Source of the DNA: Nepenthes gracilis
Taxonomy: Eukaryota > Streptophyta > Magnoliopsida > Caryophyllales > Nepenthaceae
NCBI GenBank assembly: GCA_033239525.1
Contig: BSYO01000022.1
Coordinates: forward strand, 14,022,923 to 14,086,922
Direction of reading: 5' to 3'
Length of the DNA: 64,000 nucleotides
The position numbers and the translations under genes were made by a program. Below are positions 24,301 through 36,190 of the stretch, piece by piece. Within the stretch, counting starts at the first letter, position 1. Every line of letters starts with the position of its first letter. The notes beneath the pieces are model-generated. The model did no database searches. It was not told where the DNA came from and saw nothing but the letters and a program-made list of their open reading frames with translations.

Positions 24301-24660
24301 GTGATTTTTTGGTCGATGTGTCTCTGCTGAAGATTCCGGAATGAATCTTAAACGGAGTGCTACTTTAAGTTTCCTTGATTGGAGTGCTAGGTTCTCACAC
24401 GGACGTTGTGATGTTTTCACCTTGGGCGGAGTGGTCTTGTATTGCTTCCGGAGTGCTTGGGGTTCCTTTAGCTGGAATGCTCTTTGTCTCCTTGGATGGA
24501 ATGGCGCAGCCGGAATGAATTTCTGCGTTTTGGACGGTGTGACTCGAAGCGTGGGTCTTCTTTTTCCGGAGTGCATTCTTGCCTCCTTGGACGGAATGGA
24601 TAGGCAGCCCCGGAGTAAATTCTCTGCCTAACTGGTCAGAGTGTGCTGGATCGACTTGCT
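23770..24660 (+). repeat. LINE 3' tail with A-tracts and CCGGAGT motifs
   Basis: After the ORF2 remnant comes ~1.1 kb in which segments with paired ACTCCGG...CCGGAGT motifs alternate with homopolymer A runs (23757-23769, 23945-23959, 24087-24102, 24177-24186) and an AT/T run at 24268-24300. From 24355 the units change to CGGAGTG/CGGAATG followed by CTTGG. The motif is the one found in LTRs D and F2. Whether this is the native LINE 3' UTR or a separate insertion is unresolved. Confidence 0.6.
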
Positions 24661-25498
24661 ATTCCTAGCATGACTTGAAGACTCCGTGACGGAGGGATTT
24701 TGGCTTTTTCATTCATAGTAATTGCATATGTTTGGTAATCTTTCTCAATGACCTATGTCATGTGTTTAGGGGTTTCCCTCATTCCTATGTGTTTTATTTT
24801 CCAAGTCGGCAAAATACTTGGTAAAAACACAGTCTTTGTACATCTAAATTTTATTTAATACAATTAATTACTTACCAAAAAAAAAAAGCATTCATGTTCA
24901 TTCCAAGATATTCTTTTCCGAGTAATAGCCAAAATGTCTAACCATAGAAGTCCATCAAGTCATTACAATAATATTTCTCCAAAATAAGCTTCCGATGTCT
25001 TTAATAATCCTTCAGACAAGTTCTAATCACCGTAACTTGTCAGGCACAAGCTCTAAAGCTTCATCTGTGGGGAAAAAACATAAAACAGTGAGCCGAGGCC
25101 CAACAAGCTACATACATATGAAATGTAAAACGGTTATGCCAAAACGATCATATAATCATGCAGAACTAGAACGTTTAAAACATCATCTGGAAAAACAGTA
25201 AAGTCATACTATAACGATATTAAATCTTATACTTCATAAATCGTACTATAGACAATAACTTTACTGATGCATGGTAAAACTGAAAATAATACTCTATACT
25301 GTTCACTGACATCTTTTCACTGTATGCGATTCATTATCATCTTTTCATCAGATGATACTCTATCATCTTTTCATTGTACAATACATTTTCATCTTTTACT
25401 ATGACATATCTTAACAATTTCAGACCCTGCCAGTGTACCCTACTAGCGGAAGGGGCGAATGATCGAGGATAGATTGTGTTCAGTCCACACAATTCAAG

Positions 25499-26068
25499 GC
25501 CTATCATGTCATATATATCCCATCTCGAGGGATATCTGTACTGTGTACCACCCAAAGGTCAGCCTATCATGTCATATATATCCCATCTCAAGGGATATCT
25601 GTACTATGTGCCACCCGAAGGTCGGCCTATCATGTCATATATATCCCATCTCAAGGGATATCTGTACTGTGTGCCACCCGAAGGTCGGTCTATCATGTCA
25701 TATATATCCCATCCCGAGGGATGTCTGTACTGTGTGCCACCCGAAGGTCAGCCTATCATGTCATATATATCCCATCTCGAGGGATATCTGTATTGTGTGC
25801 CACCCGAAGATCGGCCTATCATGTCATATATATCCCATCCCGAGGGATGTCTGTACTGTGTGCCATCCGAAGGTCAGCCTATCATGTCATATATATCCCA
25901 TCTCAAGGGATATTCATGACATGTGCCACCCGAAGGTCGGCCTATCATGTCATATATATCCCATCTCGAGGGATATTCATCTTCGTGTGCCACCCGAGAG
26001 TCGGCCTATCATGTCATATATATCCCATCCCGAGGATGTATCATGTGTGTGCCACCCACAGTCGGCCT
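25499..26068. repeat. Nine-copy 63 bp tandem repeat in F2
   Basis: Nine units starting CCTATCATGTCATATATATC and continuing through CCCATCTCGAGGGATATCTG to CACCCGAAGGTCGG, each close to 63 bp. The first eight keep the 63 bp register (25499, 25562, 25625 and so on); the last two are slightly altered. LTR F1 has a single copy at about 11847-11908. Because 63 is divisible by three, all frames stay open and give long artefactual ORFs (25459-26157 and others). Confidence 0.95.
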
Positions 26069-26234
26069 ATGCTCCTCTGCCTAATGCCCTTGAGGACGGG
26101 GCGGACCATGAATCGCTCCATAGACGAGCTATCCTCGATTACCACCGTAAGTTCTAAGACCTCACCCAGAACTTACCCGGATCAGAAGTCGATCTCGGAT
26201 CCCAAAATAACATACTTCCTTCTTAAAAGCCATT

Positions 26235-27230
26235 TTCAGTAAGCCGGAGTTCATTTTCAGTTCGGGGTCAGAATTCATTTTCAATACAATCCGGAGTTCA
26301 TTTTCAGTTTGGGGTCAGAATTCATTTTCAGTGCAAAAGCAGGAGTTCCGGAGTGCTCAAAGCCGGAGGTCGTTTTACCAAAAGCCGGAGATCTTGGTTT
26401 CAAAAGGGCGGAGCTCTTTTTGGACGGCGTATTTTCAAAAAGGACGAAACTCTTTTGGACGGAGTACTTTTCTTAAAAGGGACGGAGCTCTTTTTGGACG
26501 GAGTGGTTTTTGGACGGAGTGCCTTTTTGGGCGGAGTGCTTTTCAGACGGAGTGCTTTTCACTTGGAGTACTTTTAAAAGCCGGAGTTTTATTTTCCTCA
26601 AGGAGTACTTTTACCCTTACTTTTTACCTTTTTACACAAAAGGCCAGTGCTTTTCACTACGGGATGGAGTTCTTTTTACACAAAGGACGGAGTGCTTTTC
26701 ATTAACAGGACGGACTTCTTTTTACACAAAGGACGGAGTGCTTTTCATTAACAGGATGGAATGCTTATTACTCAAAGGACGGAGCTTATTTTCTCAAAGC
26801 CGGAGTTCATTTTAAAGCCAGAGTTCTTTTTCCAACAAAAAGGACGGAGTTCTTTTTGACAGAAAGCAGAGTTCAAAAGCCGGAGTTCTTTTTAAAAGAG
26901 CCGGAGTTCTTTTTACTAATGGGACAGAGTCTTTTTACTGAAAGCCAGAGTACATTTAAAAGCCAAAATTCATTTTCCTTAAGGGACAGAGTTCATTAAA
27001 AGCCGGAGTTCATTTCACATTAAAGCCGGAGTTCATTTCACTTTAAGGCCGGAGTTCATTTTAACAGCCGGATTTCATTTCACATTAAAGCCGGAGTTCA
27101 TTTCACTTTAAGGCCGGAGTTCATTTTAACAGCCAGAGTTCATTTCACATTAAAGCCGGAGTTCATTTCACTTTAAGGCCGGAGTTCATTTTAACAGCCG
27201 GAGTTCATTAAAGCCGGAGTTCAGAAGGCT
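26235..27230. repeat. CCGGAGTTC-type array in F2
   Basis: Units such as AAGCCGGAGTTCATTTTC and GGACGGAGTGCTTTT recur throughout. Near 27000-27220 a larger period is visible (AGCCGGAGTTCATTTCAC then ATTAAAG or TTTAAGG, about 28-30 bp). It is the same motif and same grammar as in LTR D, but absent from F1, the sister LTR. A separate repeat, AAATGCCGGTTTC-type, follows at 27245-27375. Confidence 0.85.
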
Positions 27231-27682
27231 GTGTTCAATTTCAAGCAAATGCCGTTTTCATGCCAAATGCCGGTATCATTTCACATGCCAAATGCCGGTT
27301 TCGTTTCATATGTCAAATGCTGGTTTCATATTACATGCCAAATGCCGGTTTCGTTTTACATGTCAAATGCCGGTTGTAACCTTTGGTCCGGATTTCATAT
27401 AAGTTCAGAAAGTAGGAAAACAGGCGTCATGAACTTCAGAACAGATTCAAACGAAAACTAAAAACGTGTTAACGTCCGATTACTCACAGCAAAACAGAGT
27501 GCAATATATTTTCAAATGAACTAAAAACTGAACTTAAAAACAGCGTCCAAGGTACACTTGCCTGACGGGCTGACTCAAAATTCTTCCCTCCTTGCCTGAC
27601 AGTCGGTTTTCACCGTCTTGGAGCTCTCTCCTTCACTCCCTTCTCTCGGCTTCTATTTTTGCCCCCGCTTCAACACTCGTTG

Positions 27683-27698
27683 CCAGTATTTATAGAGG
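27683..27698 (-). promoter_or_regulatory. Putative TATA box of LTR F2
   Basis: Minus-strand CCTCTATAAATACTGG. The donor-like CAG-GCAAGTGTACC follows about 125 bases downstream (intron start 27561). Confidence 0.7.
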
Positions 27699-28308
27699 AC
27701 GGGTTAGGTGGAGTAAGTGGGGCAGGTAACTTACTTTCGTACTTCTCTTCAGAGGGTAGGTGGAGTAACTAGATTAGTTTGTCTACTCCATTCGGTCGCC
27801 ATCTAGTTGAATCTAACTAAATCCTAAAGTCTTAATTTATTCCGGCCAACCGCTCCTTATTTATTGCCAATGCTGCCGGTTGACTCTTCAATTCCGGTCA
27901 ACATCTTCTTATTATTCACTCCGTCCATCACCTTTTTATAAACTTCGGATTTTATTCTCCTTGCACCCATAATTCTACTCTAGTTTTATCAACACACCAG
28001 GCCGGACTTGATTTCTGCTTAAGTGAAAGGCCGGACTGCTTTTACACTAAGGGAGGACGGGCTTCTTTTACGCTAAGAGAAGACGTACTTCTTTTTCCTC
28101 ACACAAAGGCCACTCCGGTCACCAGGCCACTTCGGCCTCACTTCACATAATGCACTTCAGCCTTAATACTCTAAGGCCGGTTTGGAACTTATTATTATAT
28201 TTTTTGGTCAACGCAGTTGACCGGATAACCTTTAGTTTTTCCTCAATCCGTTGATTATTTTGACTCGATGATTGGGACTTTCTATGTTTAAGAATCTGGG
28301 TCGTCACA

Positions 28309-29131
28309 GTTCTTGAATTTATCTCTCTAATGTTCGAATGGTACTCAAATGCCAAACACCACTCCTCATGAACACAATAGTAGGTTTATCAAAATTGCTA
28401 TTTTTGCCACTGAAGCCTTACAATTATATAATACAAGGCCACTTATCCTTAAACATGTCGGAATACTCATTATTCCTAAAACCCTAAAAAACTAGGTGGG
28501 CAGTTGAATATTGCCTTCAACTCCAAATACTAAACTTTATAGGCATGAAACTTAATCTCACATAAATTGTTAATCACCCTACTCAAGCCTCCTAACACTA
28601 TAATACCATGGCATGCATCAATTAAACACCTTAGAATCCAACAAATTAATGAATCTCCTAAAAGATTACTCTGGCATTCGAACGCAACACTCAGATGCCA
28701 GGCTCCAGGCCTCTACTTTAAGCATAAAATGTGCATAAATAATAGGATAACGCACATATTTCTATACTACCAATTATTAGACTTATTACACAACATAGCA
28801 TCCAAGTATTGTTGTTGTATTTTATATAAAGCATGTAATACGAATATCTACATGAATACTTGAGGATTTAGGAATCAATGATATTCGAAGAATAATAGAT
28901 GATTTGCTAAGTATTTCAGAGTTAGGATATTCAAATATTCTAGATTCAGGCTATGTGGGTAAGCGTGAGATTTAGAATAAGTAGGAATTCTAAGTCCATT
29001 TGTTTTGTAGATATGCTTAAGTAGCAAAGCATCAACATAGGTGGATGTTTTGGCGCATTTGATGGCTTGAGAAAGGATAATTTGGTAGGAGTATATGGGG
29101 TGTTGTGGCGGATGGTGCTACTATTCAATCA
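28309..29131 (+). repeat. Probable 5' LTR (3' part) of element H
   Basis: Sequence between the F2 target duplication and a Met-tRNA-type PBS (TGGTATCAG at 29132-29140). It ends CA right before the PBS, as an LTR should, and gag of element H follows. Its other part is probably 20437-20511, left of F2, with array G inserted further upstream. I found no homologous copy in the window, so the LTR call rests on the PBS position only. No ORF in it looks real. Confidence 0.5.
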
Positions 29132-29140
29132 TGGTATCAG
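29132..29140 (+). other. Element H primer-binding site
   Basis: TGGTATCAG right after a CA-ending sequence (LTR end at 29131) matches the initiator Met-tRNA site; the following bases diverge (TACATAT rather than AGC). Confidence 0.65.
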
Positions 29141-29189
29141 TACATATATAACTGGCACTCATTTAAGAGGGTAGGTTCTGGGTTGTAGC

Positions 29190-29496
29190 CTTTTCTATAA
29201 ATTCATGGACCAGTGCATACTTAAGTTTATCGGAGAGTTTGATCCACTCAAGGCTAAGGAAAAGCTAGCATAGTTTGAAGAGGCATTCACTATAATAGAG
29301 TACAAGGCAAAGGATAAGGCCTGCCTTTCCCTTCACAGACTCATTAGAGAGGCAAACTACTAGTAGAATATGACAAAGTGAGAGCTCGACACGATGGCTG
29401 ATCTACCTTGTGTGAGGATTTCCTACTCAATTTTAATGATAAGTACTTTCCATCCTACGTTTGGGCCAAAAAGGAGGTTTTGTTCTTGATGTTGAA
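29190..29496 (+). pseudogene. gag: Element H gag, first part
   Basis: A gypsy Gag core in broken frames: KFIGEFDPLKAKEKLA, a stop, FEEAFTIIE and later FLLNFNDKYFPSYVWAKKEV, ending at LMLN where element B is inserted (target TTGAA). The reading frame resumes at 60773 with the next part of the same Gag core, which confirms the join. The start is only about 60 bp after the PBS, so the N-terminus and leader are probably deleted. Confidence 0.85.
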
Positions 29497-30027
29497 TGTT
29501 ACGGGCATCATCGAGACATCCTCGGAAGCATCGCCACCACGTCAGCCAACTACTACCAGAAGGAGAAGTGCTCCAGCAACCCAATTACCCCTCATATTTG
29601 GAGATTACATTTAATTTAGAGATTACATCTAAATTCTGTTATACTTTCCCTACACATGCTTCCCTTTATTTTCTATTCATTCTATTTTCCCCGTTTTTCG
29701 TTTTGTTTTCCCCATTCTTGTCTGTTATGCATGTTTTTTGTTGCATGTGCATAGTGCTACTAGGCCACGAGTGGTTGCCCGACACTGTATATGTAGTCGT
29801 TCTTGGGTATTGAGAATGGGAGAGGTATTTTGTCTTTCTCGCGTCTTCTTTTCCTTCCCTGCTTTTTCTATCTCTATTTGTCCTTCTGCAACTCTGCTTC
29901 TTTGCCCCCGTCTCTCTCCCTTGATTTTCCCAGTTTCCCTTTGTTGAACTCCCCCTCTCCTGCCGTTTTCACTGTTTTTGTCTTCTTCCTTCACTTGCCG
30001 GTGCCATGCCAAACTGTGCTCGTAACA
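29497..30027 (+). repeat. 5' LTR of element B
   Basis: Starts TGTTACGGGCATCATCGAGA and ends GCTCGTAACA, giving TGTTACG/CGTAACA terminal inverted repeats. It matches 48709-48737 plus 60276-60772 along its whole length with scattered differences, so the two are an LTR pair. The T-rich second half (29820-30000) gives spurious ORFs. Confidence 0.9.
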
Positions 30028-30058
30028 TAAGTGCCTTTATTGAGACATAGCGGACGAG

Positions 30059-30892
30059 ATGGCGATTGAAGAACAAGCATTGATGGCACTCAAAGATTCC
30101 ATTGCAAGGCATGCGATGGAGGTGAAAGATGTCACCAGGAGTGCCCGACAAAATGCAAAATCCATCGCCACCATTTCATCCACCTTCGCACAATACACCT
30201 TCATCGAAATTCAACAATTCTTCGCTTGACTTGAACGACAACGTCTGTCATCCTCACATCCCCCTTTGTTACCCACACTTACATCGTTCGCAGCTCCACC
30301 AACAGTTATTTCTCAACTAGATACCCAACTTGTTCTTGATCTTCATTTACTCCAACTTGAACATCTTACCTTTGCGATGATCGTGCAACCACATGCAGCT
30401 CAAATCGCCACCATTGCTTCCACTAAGGAACACATCCAACCACCACTCAATGACATATCGTGCCGTCTGCAAATGCCCCTATTCTTCCACCTCCGTCATT
30501 GTTCACGACTCCCACCTCCAATATTTTACCCCAAACTGCTCAAACCCTATCCTTACTGTCCCATGCCTTAACTGATGATGCTGGATGCTCACATCTCCAC
30601 CGCCTACTGCCCTCTAAGTAGCCAGTACACACCCTGGCAGGACCACCGAGCCGTGAGCTTCTATTGTTGAAGCCTGTGGTGATATTGAAAGCCTTTTCAA
30701 TGGCAAAGTTGGTGGAGGAAAAGGTGGATGCCAATCGAGTAAGTTCTCATCACCTATTACTCACCACACTCTTTGATAATCATGTTTTAACATTTGCCAA
30801 ATGCCCTTCCTCAAAATTGCCAATAAAGAAAATCACACATGCTGAAATAGCCTCTCATTCAGAATGAGGCTTGTGCCTTAAGTGGGATGAAT
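30059..30892 (+). pseudogene. gag: Element B gag, first part
   Basis: A start codon at 30059 opens MAIEEQALMALKDSIARHAM, a typical N-terminus of Reina/Galadriel-like Gag, but the frame shifts within about 170 bp and again near 30600. The capsid core seems largely deleted: soon after the proline-rich stretch comes LEAFSMAKL-like sequence (here LKAFSMAKLVEEKV), then KLPIKKITHAEIASHSE, a stop, and GLCLKWDE, the first half of a CCHC knuckle, where element C is inserted. The knuckle's second half is at 43299. Confidence 0.8.
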
Positions 30893-32993
30893 TGTGACGA
30901 ACCACATTTTTCAACCGAAATTTGTTAGAGTTTCGGCTGTAAAATGACCATCAAACTAATACAAATCTGTACAAAATTCCTGTGTAACACAAATATACAT
31001 CCACAAATCATAACACAGGATCCAAAAGCCACAACATAACACATGACACAATCGTCGTAACACTGGTTACGATATCAGCTCAGATAATATGCCACTAGGT
31101 GCCTATACAAACTATAAAAACCTGCGGAAACATATTTATATCCATCAAATATAGCAAAAATTAGCTACATGTATATCATCACATACAACTACATCAATAT
31201 ATAATCCATCTCAAAATATACAAAATGCCCCACAAAAGGGTATGAAATCTCAACAACTAAGTCCTCAAAAGTATCATCCTAGTCTTCAGCCTAGCCAACT
31301 TCTAATCTTTACTCCACCTCATTAGGTATGAGAGCATGCTCATCTGAAGGAAGAAAAAATAGTAAGGAGTGAGCCAAATACTCAGTAAGGCACACTATAA
31401 ATGAGGACAATAAACAATATATTCAAAATAAAGGGAGGGAATAAGAGCAGATTATGAATGCATAAATATGAAATATGAATAAATACATTTTTAGAACACA
31501 TTTATCTTTCTCATTTTATTTTTGATCTTTTTAGGTTCTAAAATATGTAAAAATTTTATTATTTTTGCGGACCAGGGCCAGTAGGCCTTTCCAACTAACG
31601 GTGCAGTTGAACAAAGAAAGGAATGTATTTACTTCCACACATTCTAAGGCACAAACCCACACAATTCAAAAACTCCGTGGTGAGTGGTATACCTTTAGCT
31701 CGATATACTGGACTATAACACATGTGCCACCATATCCCCCTGTGGCCCACAGGCAATCCTTGTACTTTCACAGTAATATCTTAAGGTGTGTCAGAAAATA
31801 CTACCATCTGAAATACAAATATTTAGTCTAATTTCATATTTACTTATCCTTAAGGAAATTCCATATTCATTCTTAACACTTTGTTCTCACTCTAGGTGAA
31901 CAATTCATCAAGTATAACATATCATGAAATTTCCTCCTTATACTCTTCATAATTGTATAATTCTTATGAGTTTAAATCTCCACATGAGTTAAATTCCATG
32001 CATAATGGACAAAAAGTACGAAAAAAAATAGAAATCCGTACCACCATGAGCTAAGCATAACTTTAGAGCTTTCGGAAAATAAATTCTTTCACAAATGCAT
32101 ATAATGTAATTTTCAAAGTATATACAAGATAACATAAATAATATACTTGTGAATAAATATCCCGATTCATGTCCAATAATATTTTTGATTTACATAAAAT
32201 TAACATATATAAACTATATGTGAATAAATACTAAATAATCAAATACCGACGTCCATAAAGCTAGGGTTTTAAATTCCTGGCCAAATCATATATAAATTAC
32301 AAATAAAATGGATAAAATTGAAGGGGCACGGGCTAGGGTTTCGTGAGATAAAATACCACATAAATTTTATATATCGAATATAAAATCAAAATATTTACAT
32401 GCTCAATGCATGGATATTATAACGATAAAAGTATGGATGGGTATCGGAACAAAAAAACTTAAAAAGATTGGGATAAAAAGTGAAAAGAGATGAAGAAAAG
32501 TATATAAGTGCACTTGTTTCGACCCGATCTATAACTTCTCTAACTAGATCTAAGCTGGATTTGAATTCGGAAGCCTTGATTTCCTCCTTCTTTTTCTTCT
32601 CCTTCGTGTTCTCTCTCTCTCCTCTTTCTCTGGACCGTTGCAAAATAATGTGTGAAAAATCCTGATGTATTTTTACAATTACACTGGAGCTTGAGTGCCA
32701 GTTAAGCGCTGGTCGAGTGCCAAGGCTACCAAAGGGCTGCGCTTACGCGCTCACTGATCACTCATCGAGAGAACGGTTTTGCTAAATGCGCATCGGGCAT
32801 GCTCAAGCGTGCCTCAGGCACGGCTATTCTGCCAAATGCGCCCTGGGCACACCTCAGGCACCACTCAGGCTCCGGGCCTCCCGACTCCTCTTTTTACTTC
32901 CAATGTTAATTTACCGCATACACTTACCCTAATCTTGATTATATTAATTTAATTACTTCCTAATTAATATGCTTTTAGACCCGGAACCTCACA
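30893..32993 (-). repeat. 3' LTR of element C
   Basis: Starts TGTGACGAACC and ends GAACCTCACA. It matches 41219-43298 in length (2101 versus 2080 bp) and content, including the core block GAGTGAGCCAAATACTC (31368), the GGCCAGTAGGCC block (31569) and CCATATATTT-type AT-rich stretches. The donor site of this copy is decayed (AACAAGTGCAC near 32505). A C-rich block with GCTCG- and GGGCAC-type motifs lies at 32690-32880, upstream of the TATA position. Confidence 0.9.
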
Positions 32994-33009
32994 ACTCTCC
33001 CCCACTTAG
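32994..33009 (-). other. Polypurine tract of element C
   Basis: Minus-strand AAGTGGGGGAGAGT abuts the LTR end at 32993. It is the plus-strand DNA primer of reverse transcription and follows the NFREEIF-type polyprotein end, as in related gypsy elements. Confidence 0.85.
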
Positions 33010-33019
33010 AAAATTTCCT

Positions 33020-33810
33020 CCCTAAAATTAACAAATCCTAGAATCGAACGAATATGCATACCTTGAAATAAATGAGAATACTTGTCCTAAATCTCAACCT
33101 CTTTCTCCCACTTTGCCTTCTCGCGGGAGTGATTCTTCCACAAGATCTTCACGAGAGGGATGGTCTTCAAACGCAAAATCTGATCCTTCCAATCCAGAAT
33201 CTGAACTGGCTCCTTCGAATACGATAGATCTTCTTGGATAACCAAGGGGCCGTAATTGATGATGGATCATGGGCGTACTTCCTCAACATCAAGACGTGGA
33301 AAATATTATGCACATCGACCAAACTCGGTGGCAATACTAACCGCTAGGCCACTTTTCCAACTCTTTCCAAAATTTTGAAGGGTCCTATAAATTGCGGCTT
33401 CAATTTCTCTTTAATACCGAACCTGGAGACTCCCTTCCACGGTGATACCTTTAGGAAAACAAAGTCACTGACCTCGAATTTGAGCTCGGACCTCCTCCGG
33501 TCAGTATAACTTTTCTGCCAATTCTGAGCCATCTTTAACTTATTAAAAATCATAGTGATCTTCTCCGACGTCTCCCGAATCACATCTGGACCAAAAAGAT
33601 ATCTATCTCTTGTCTCTTCCCAATGGATCAGAGATCTGCACTTCCTACCATATAAAGTCTCAAAGGGAGCCATGCCGATACTCGCCTGAAAACTATTATT
33701 GTATGCAAATTCAGCCAATACCCGGTGATCATCCCAATTTTCCTTTAACTCCATCATAGAGGCTCTAAGCATATCTTCTAATATCTGGATAGTCCGCTCA
33801 GACTAGCTAT
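33020..33810 (-). pseudogene. Element C integrase, C-terminal part
   Basis: Continuation of the integrase after solo LTR S1. The frame 33772-33344 reads WDDHRVLAEFAYNNSFQAS, then FETLYGRKCRS, KSYTDRRRSELKFEVSDFVF and VSRFGIKEKLKPQFIGPF, the standard end of the integrase core and its C-terminal domain. Further on, in broken frames, come PPSLVDVHNIFHV and LRKY, a region typical of chromovirus integrase ends, and NFREEIF just before the polypurine tract. Several stops are present. Confidence 0.85.
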
Positions 33811-34439
33811 CCGTCTATGATGACCTGAGCTCGAATTTTCGAAACCGACCCGGACCGTCATGATGAAAATCTCGAATCATCTAAAATCATCAATTATACA
33901 TCATCAATGAACCCAACATCATTAAAAATATCATCAATAAACCTCATAAATACACAATTAATTAAATATCCATAATAGTAATAATAAATAACTTCAATAA
34001 ATGACATCAATGTCTAAAATATCAATCCTCATAAAAAATCTAATAAAAGTCAAATTGTAACTGAAGTAATAAAAATCTTAACTTTTTATCCTAGAAGCCT
34101 CGATCCCCGAGATTACCTCTGCCTGGAGTCTACGCAGCGATCTCTTCTATCCTGATATCAACCTGTCTACTTTGGAGCTAATAAAATATAAGAGTGAGCC
34201 GAATGCCCAACAAATAAATATAATCAACAATAGAGGATATAATTAAGCATCCCGGACAATAACATAATGAATAATATCAATAATAGCAGGTAATATATCA
34301 ACCAATGTCTGAGACTCATTAATATGTTGTGTCCACGACCCAAAGGCCACGTGAACGGCTAAGTATCAAGGAAGCAACATAGATTCCGTCGAACCCGGTC
34401 ATCAGTTCCATACGAGGTCACAACTGGATGAATGACAGG

Positions 34440-35075
34440 AGTCTCCATGGACCTTATTCTACTATAGTGAACCAAAGGCCGCGTATTTATGCCCTCGACG
34501 GCTGGGTGAGTCTCACGAGGTTACCTGGTGTCCATGGTATCCCCACTACCCCTACAGTCCTCCCAGAGGCTGTATCCGTAGTATGCTCATACCATCTCCG
34601 ATACCCCTCACAAATGATATCCCAGATATCATTCTCTACGATGGTCACTAGGTTATAATCATCCCTCTCGACTAACTGTACGAGATAACAAGAATCTGAT
34701 TATCAGCTCAATCTGGGGTCACTATTGTACGAGATAACAAGAATCTCCTTGGACCTTATTCTACCATAGTGAACCAAAGGCCGCGTATTTATGCCCTGAT
34801 GGCTGGGTGAGTACCACGAGGTTACCTGGTATCCATGGTATCCCCACTACCCCTACAGTTTTTCCGAAGGCTGTACCTGTAGCATACCATGGTATCCCCA
34901 CTACCCCTACAGTTTTTCCAGAGACTGTACCTGTAGCATACAATGGTATCCCCACTACCCCTACAGTTTTTTCGGAGGCTGTACCTGTAGCATGCTCATA
35001 CCATCTCTGATACCCCTCGCCGAATGATATCCCAGATATCATTTTCTACGATGGTTACTAGGTTATAAGTATCCC
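34440..35075. repeat. Tandem repeats in S1
   Basis: A ~300 bp unit beginning near GGACCTTATTCTACTATAGT occurs twice (about 34450 and 34755). Inside the second copy a ~58 bp subunit with CATGGTATCCCCACTACCCC, TACAGT and GAGGCTGTACCTGTAGCAT repeats three times (34834-35000). ORFs here (34761-35042 minus) are repeat artefacts. Confidence 0.85.
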
Positions 35076-35459
35076 TCCGTAATATGAGCGACCTCAACCT
35101 CCGGAATGGAATCAGTATTGGAAAATTATAGACTACTCTATGATCCTATGAACTCCTATATGCCCGGTTACTGTAGAGTCTTCGTACATTCTCCTTTACT
35201 TATCCATAATGAAATCAGTATCAGAAAGGTGTAGACCACACTAAGGTTCTGTAGCCTTCTATTTGACTCGATACCTTAGTGTTTTTATATGCCATCCTCA
35301 ACTTAGCCATAGAGTGACAATAAATGTACCCATACCACCAAAGTTAATGTAAAGAATAATTTATCGGAATTTATCAATGAGATACAGGAATAATCAGTTA
35401 ACAGACTATTATTATTCTTACCCATGCACACAATATAAACATATACAGCAAACACATAA

Positions 35460-36190
35460 ATAATTTATGTATATATATACATATTCTAGCTATGTATATA
35501 AATATATTTATATTTATATCAACATAAACACACACCACACGCACACACACTGCCCCACACTCACCGTGCACAGTGCACACACTCACCGCGCACAGTGTAC
35601 ACAGCAACACGTATACATACATAAATATTTACATGTACTTCCACATATATGTGTATATATATATATATATATATACCAACTTATATGCATATATATATTT
35701 ATTTACATATATATGTTTATTTATTCATTTATTTGCACACGTATACGTATACACCTCCAACACTCCATTCACTGCGCACCCACATACACAGCAGCTCACA
35801 CTGCTTCCCTCACGCACGCACATGGCGCACACTCAGTGCCCGTCAAGGCCACACAGCCTAGTAGCATGCCCACTACCACTAAGCCCACGCACAACACTAC
35901 CCACGACTGCACACCCTGTCCACAAGCAGCACACACGCTGCAGTCTACACACACACAGCATGCATACTCACAACACATAGCAGCCCATGCTGCTCATGCT
36001 TAATCCCACACACGACGCATGCACACACAGAGCACTATACACACATCCAGTAGCACACTGCACCCTTATACTCACAGCAACACGCAGCTGCCCACAAGCC
36101 ACATGTATAAATATATGTATAAATACATACATAAATGTTCACATATACATCCACATATCAAATACATATGCACATGTACACGCATAGTGC
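35460..36190. repeat. Microsatellite-rich zone in S1 (CA and TA/ATAC runs)
   Basis: Repeated short runs of TATATA, CACACA, ATACAT and CAGCACAC fill about 700 bp, including (TA)n near 35653-35673. Low-complexity ORFs on both strands follow from this and are not genes. Confidence 0.85.

Larger units (their letters stand above)
20680..24891 (+). mobile_element. L1-like LINE, 5'-truncated, in F2
   Basis: A plus-strand non-LTR element lacking its 5' UTR, ORF1 and endonuclease domain; it enters ORF2 just before the RT at about 20680-20700. It has a long 3' tail and ends in a run of eleven A after TACAATTAATTACTTACC (24881-24891), a familiar L1-type 3' end in plants. LTR F2 sequence resumes within about 100 bp. 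The target duplication was not resolved, so the left end is approximate. An alternative end at the A-tract 23757-23769 is possible. Confidence 0.8.
20512..28308 (-). repeat. Solo LTR F2 (about 3.5 kb) carrying a LINE insertion
   Basis: Bounded by TGTGACGGAACAG at 20512 and GGGTCGTCACA ending at 28308, with a perfect 5 bp target duplication GTTCT (20507-20511 and 28309-28313). It is the same family as F1: both contain GTGCCATC, TATAGCGGAAGT, AGTGAGCCGAGGCCCA and the CCTGCCAGTGTACCCTACTA block. F2 differs by a ninefold 63 bp repeat, a CCGGAGTTC array and the LINE. In element direction it has a TATA box at 27683-27698 and a donor-like CAG-GCAAGTGTACC at 27561. Confidence 0.9.

Noticed and set aside
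24262..24631. ORFs in the LINE tail on both strands
   Set aside because: They follow from the CGGAGTG motif spacing and T/A runs; no recognisable domain.
25499..26068. CRISPR-like regular repeats
   Set aside because: The 63 bp units are contiguous without unique spacers, and the window is plant nuclear DNA.
25459..26242. Long overlapping plus-strand ORFs with a repeated SCHIYPISRDICTVCHPKVG-like unit
   Set aside because: They come from the 63 bp tandem repeat (21 codons per unit), which is open in several frames at once. No start context, no family match, and the single-copy version in F1 is not open.
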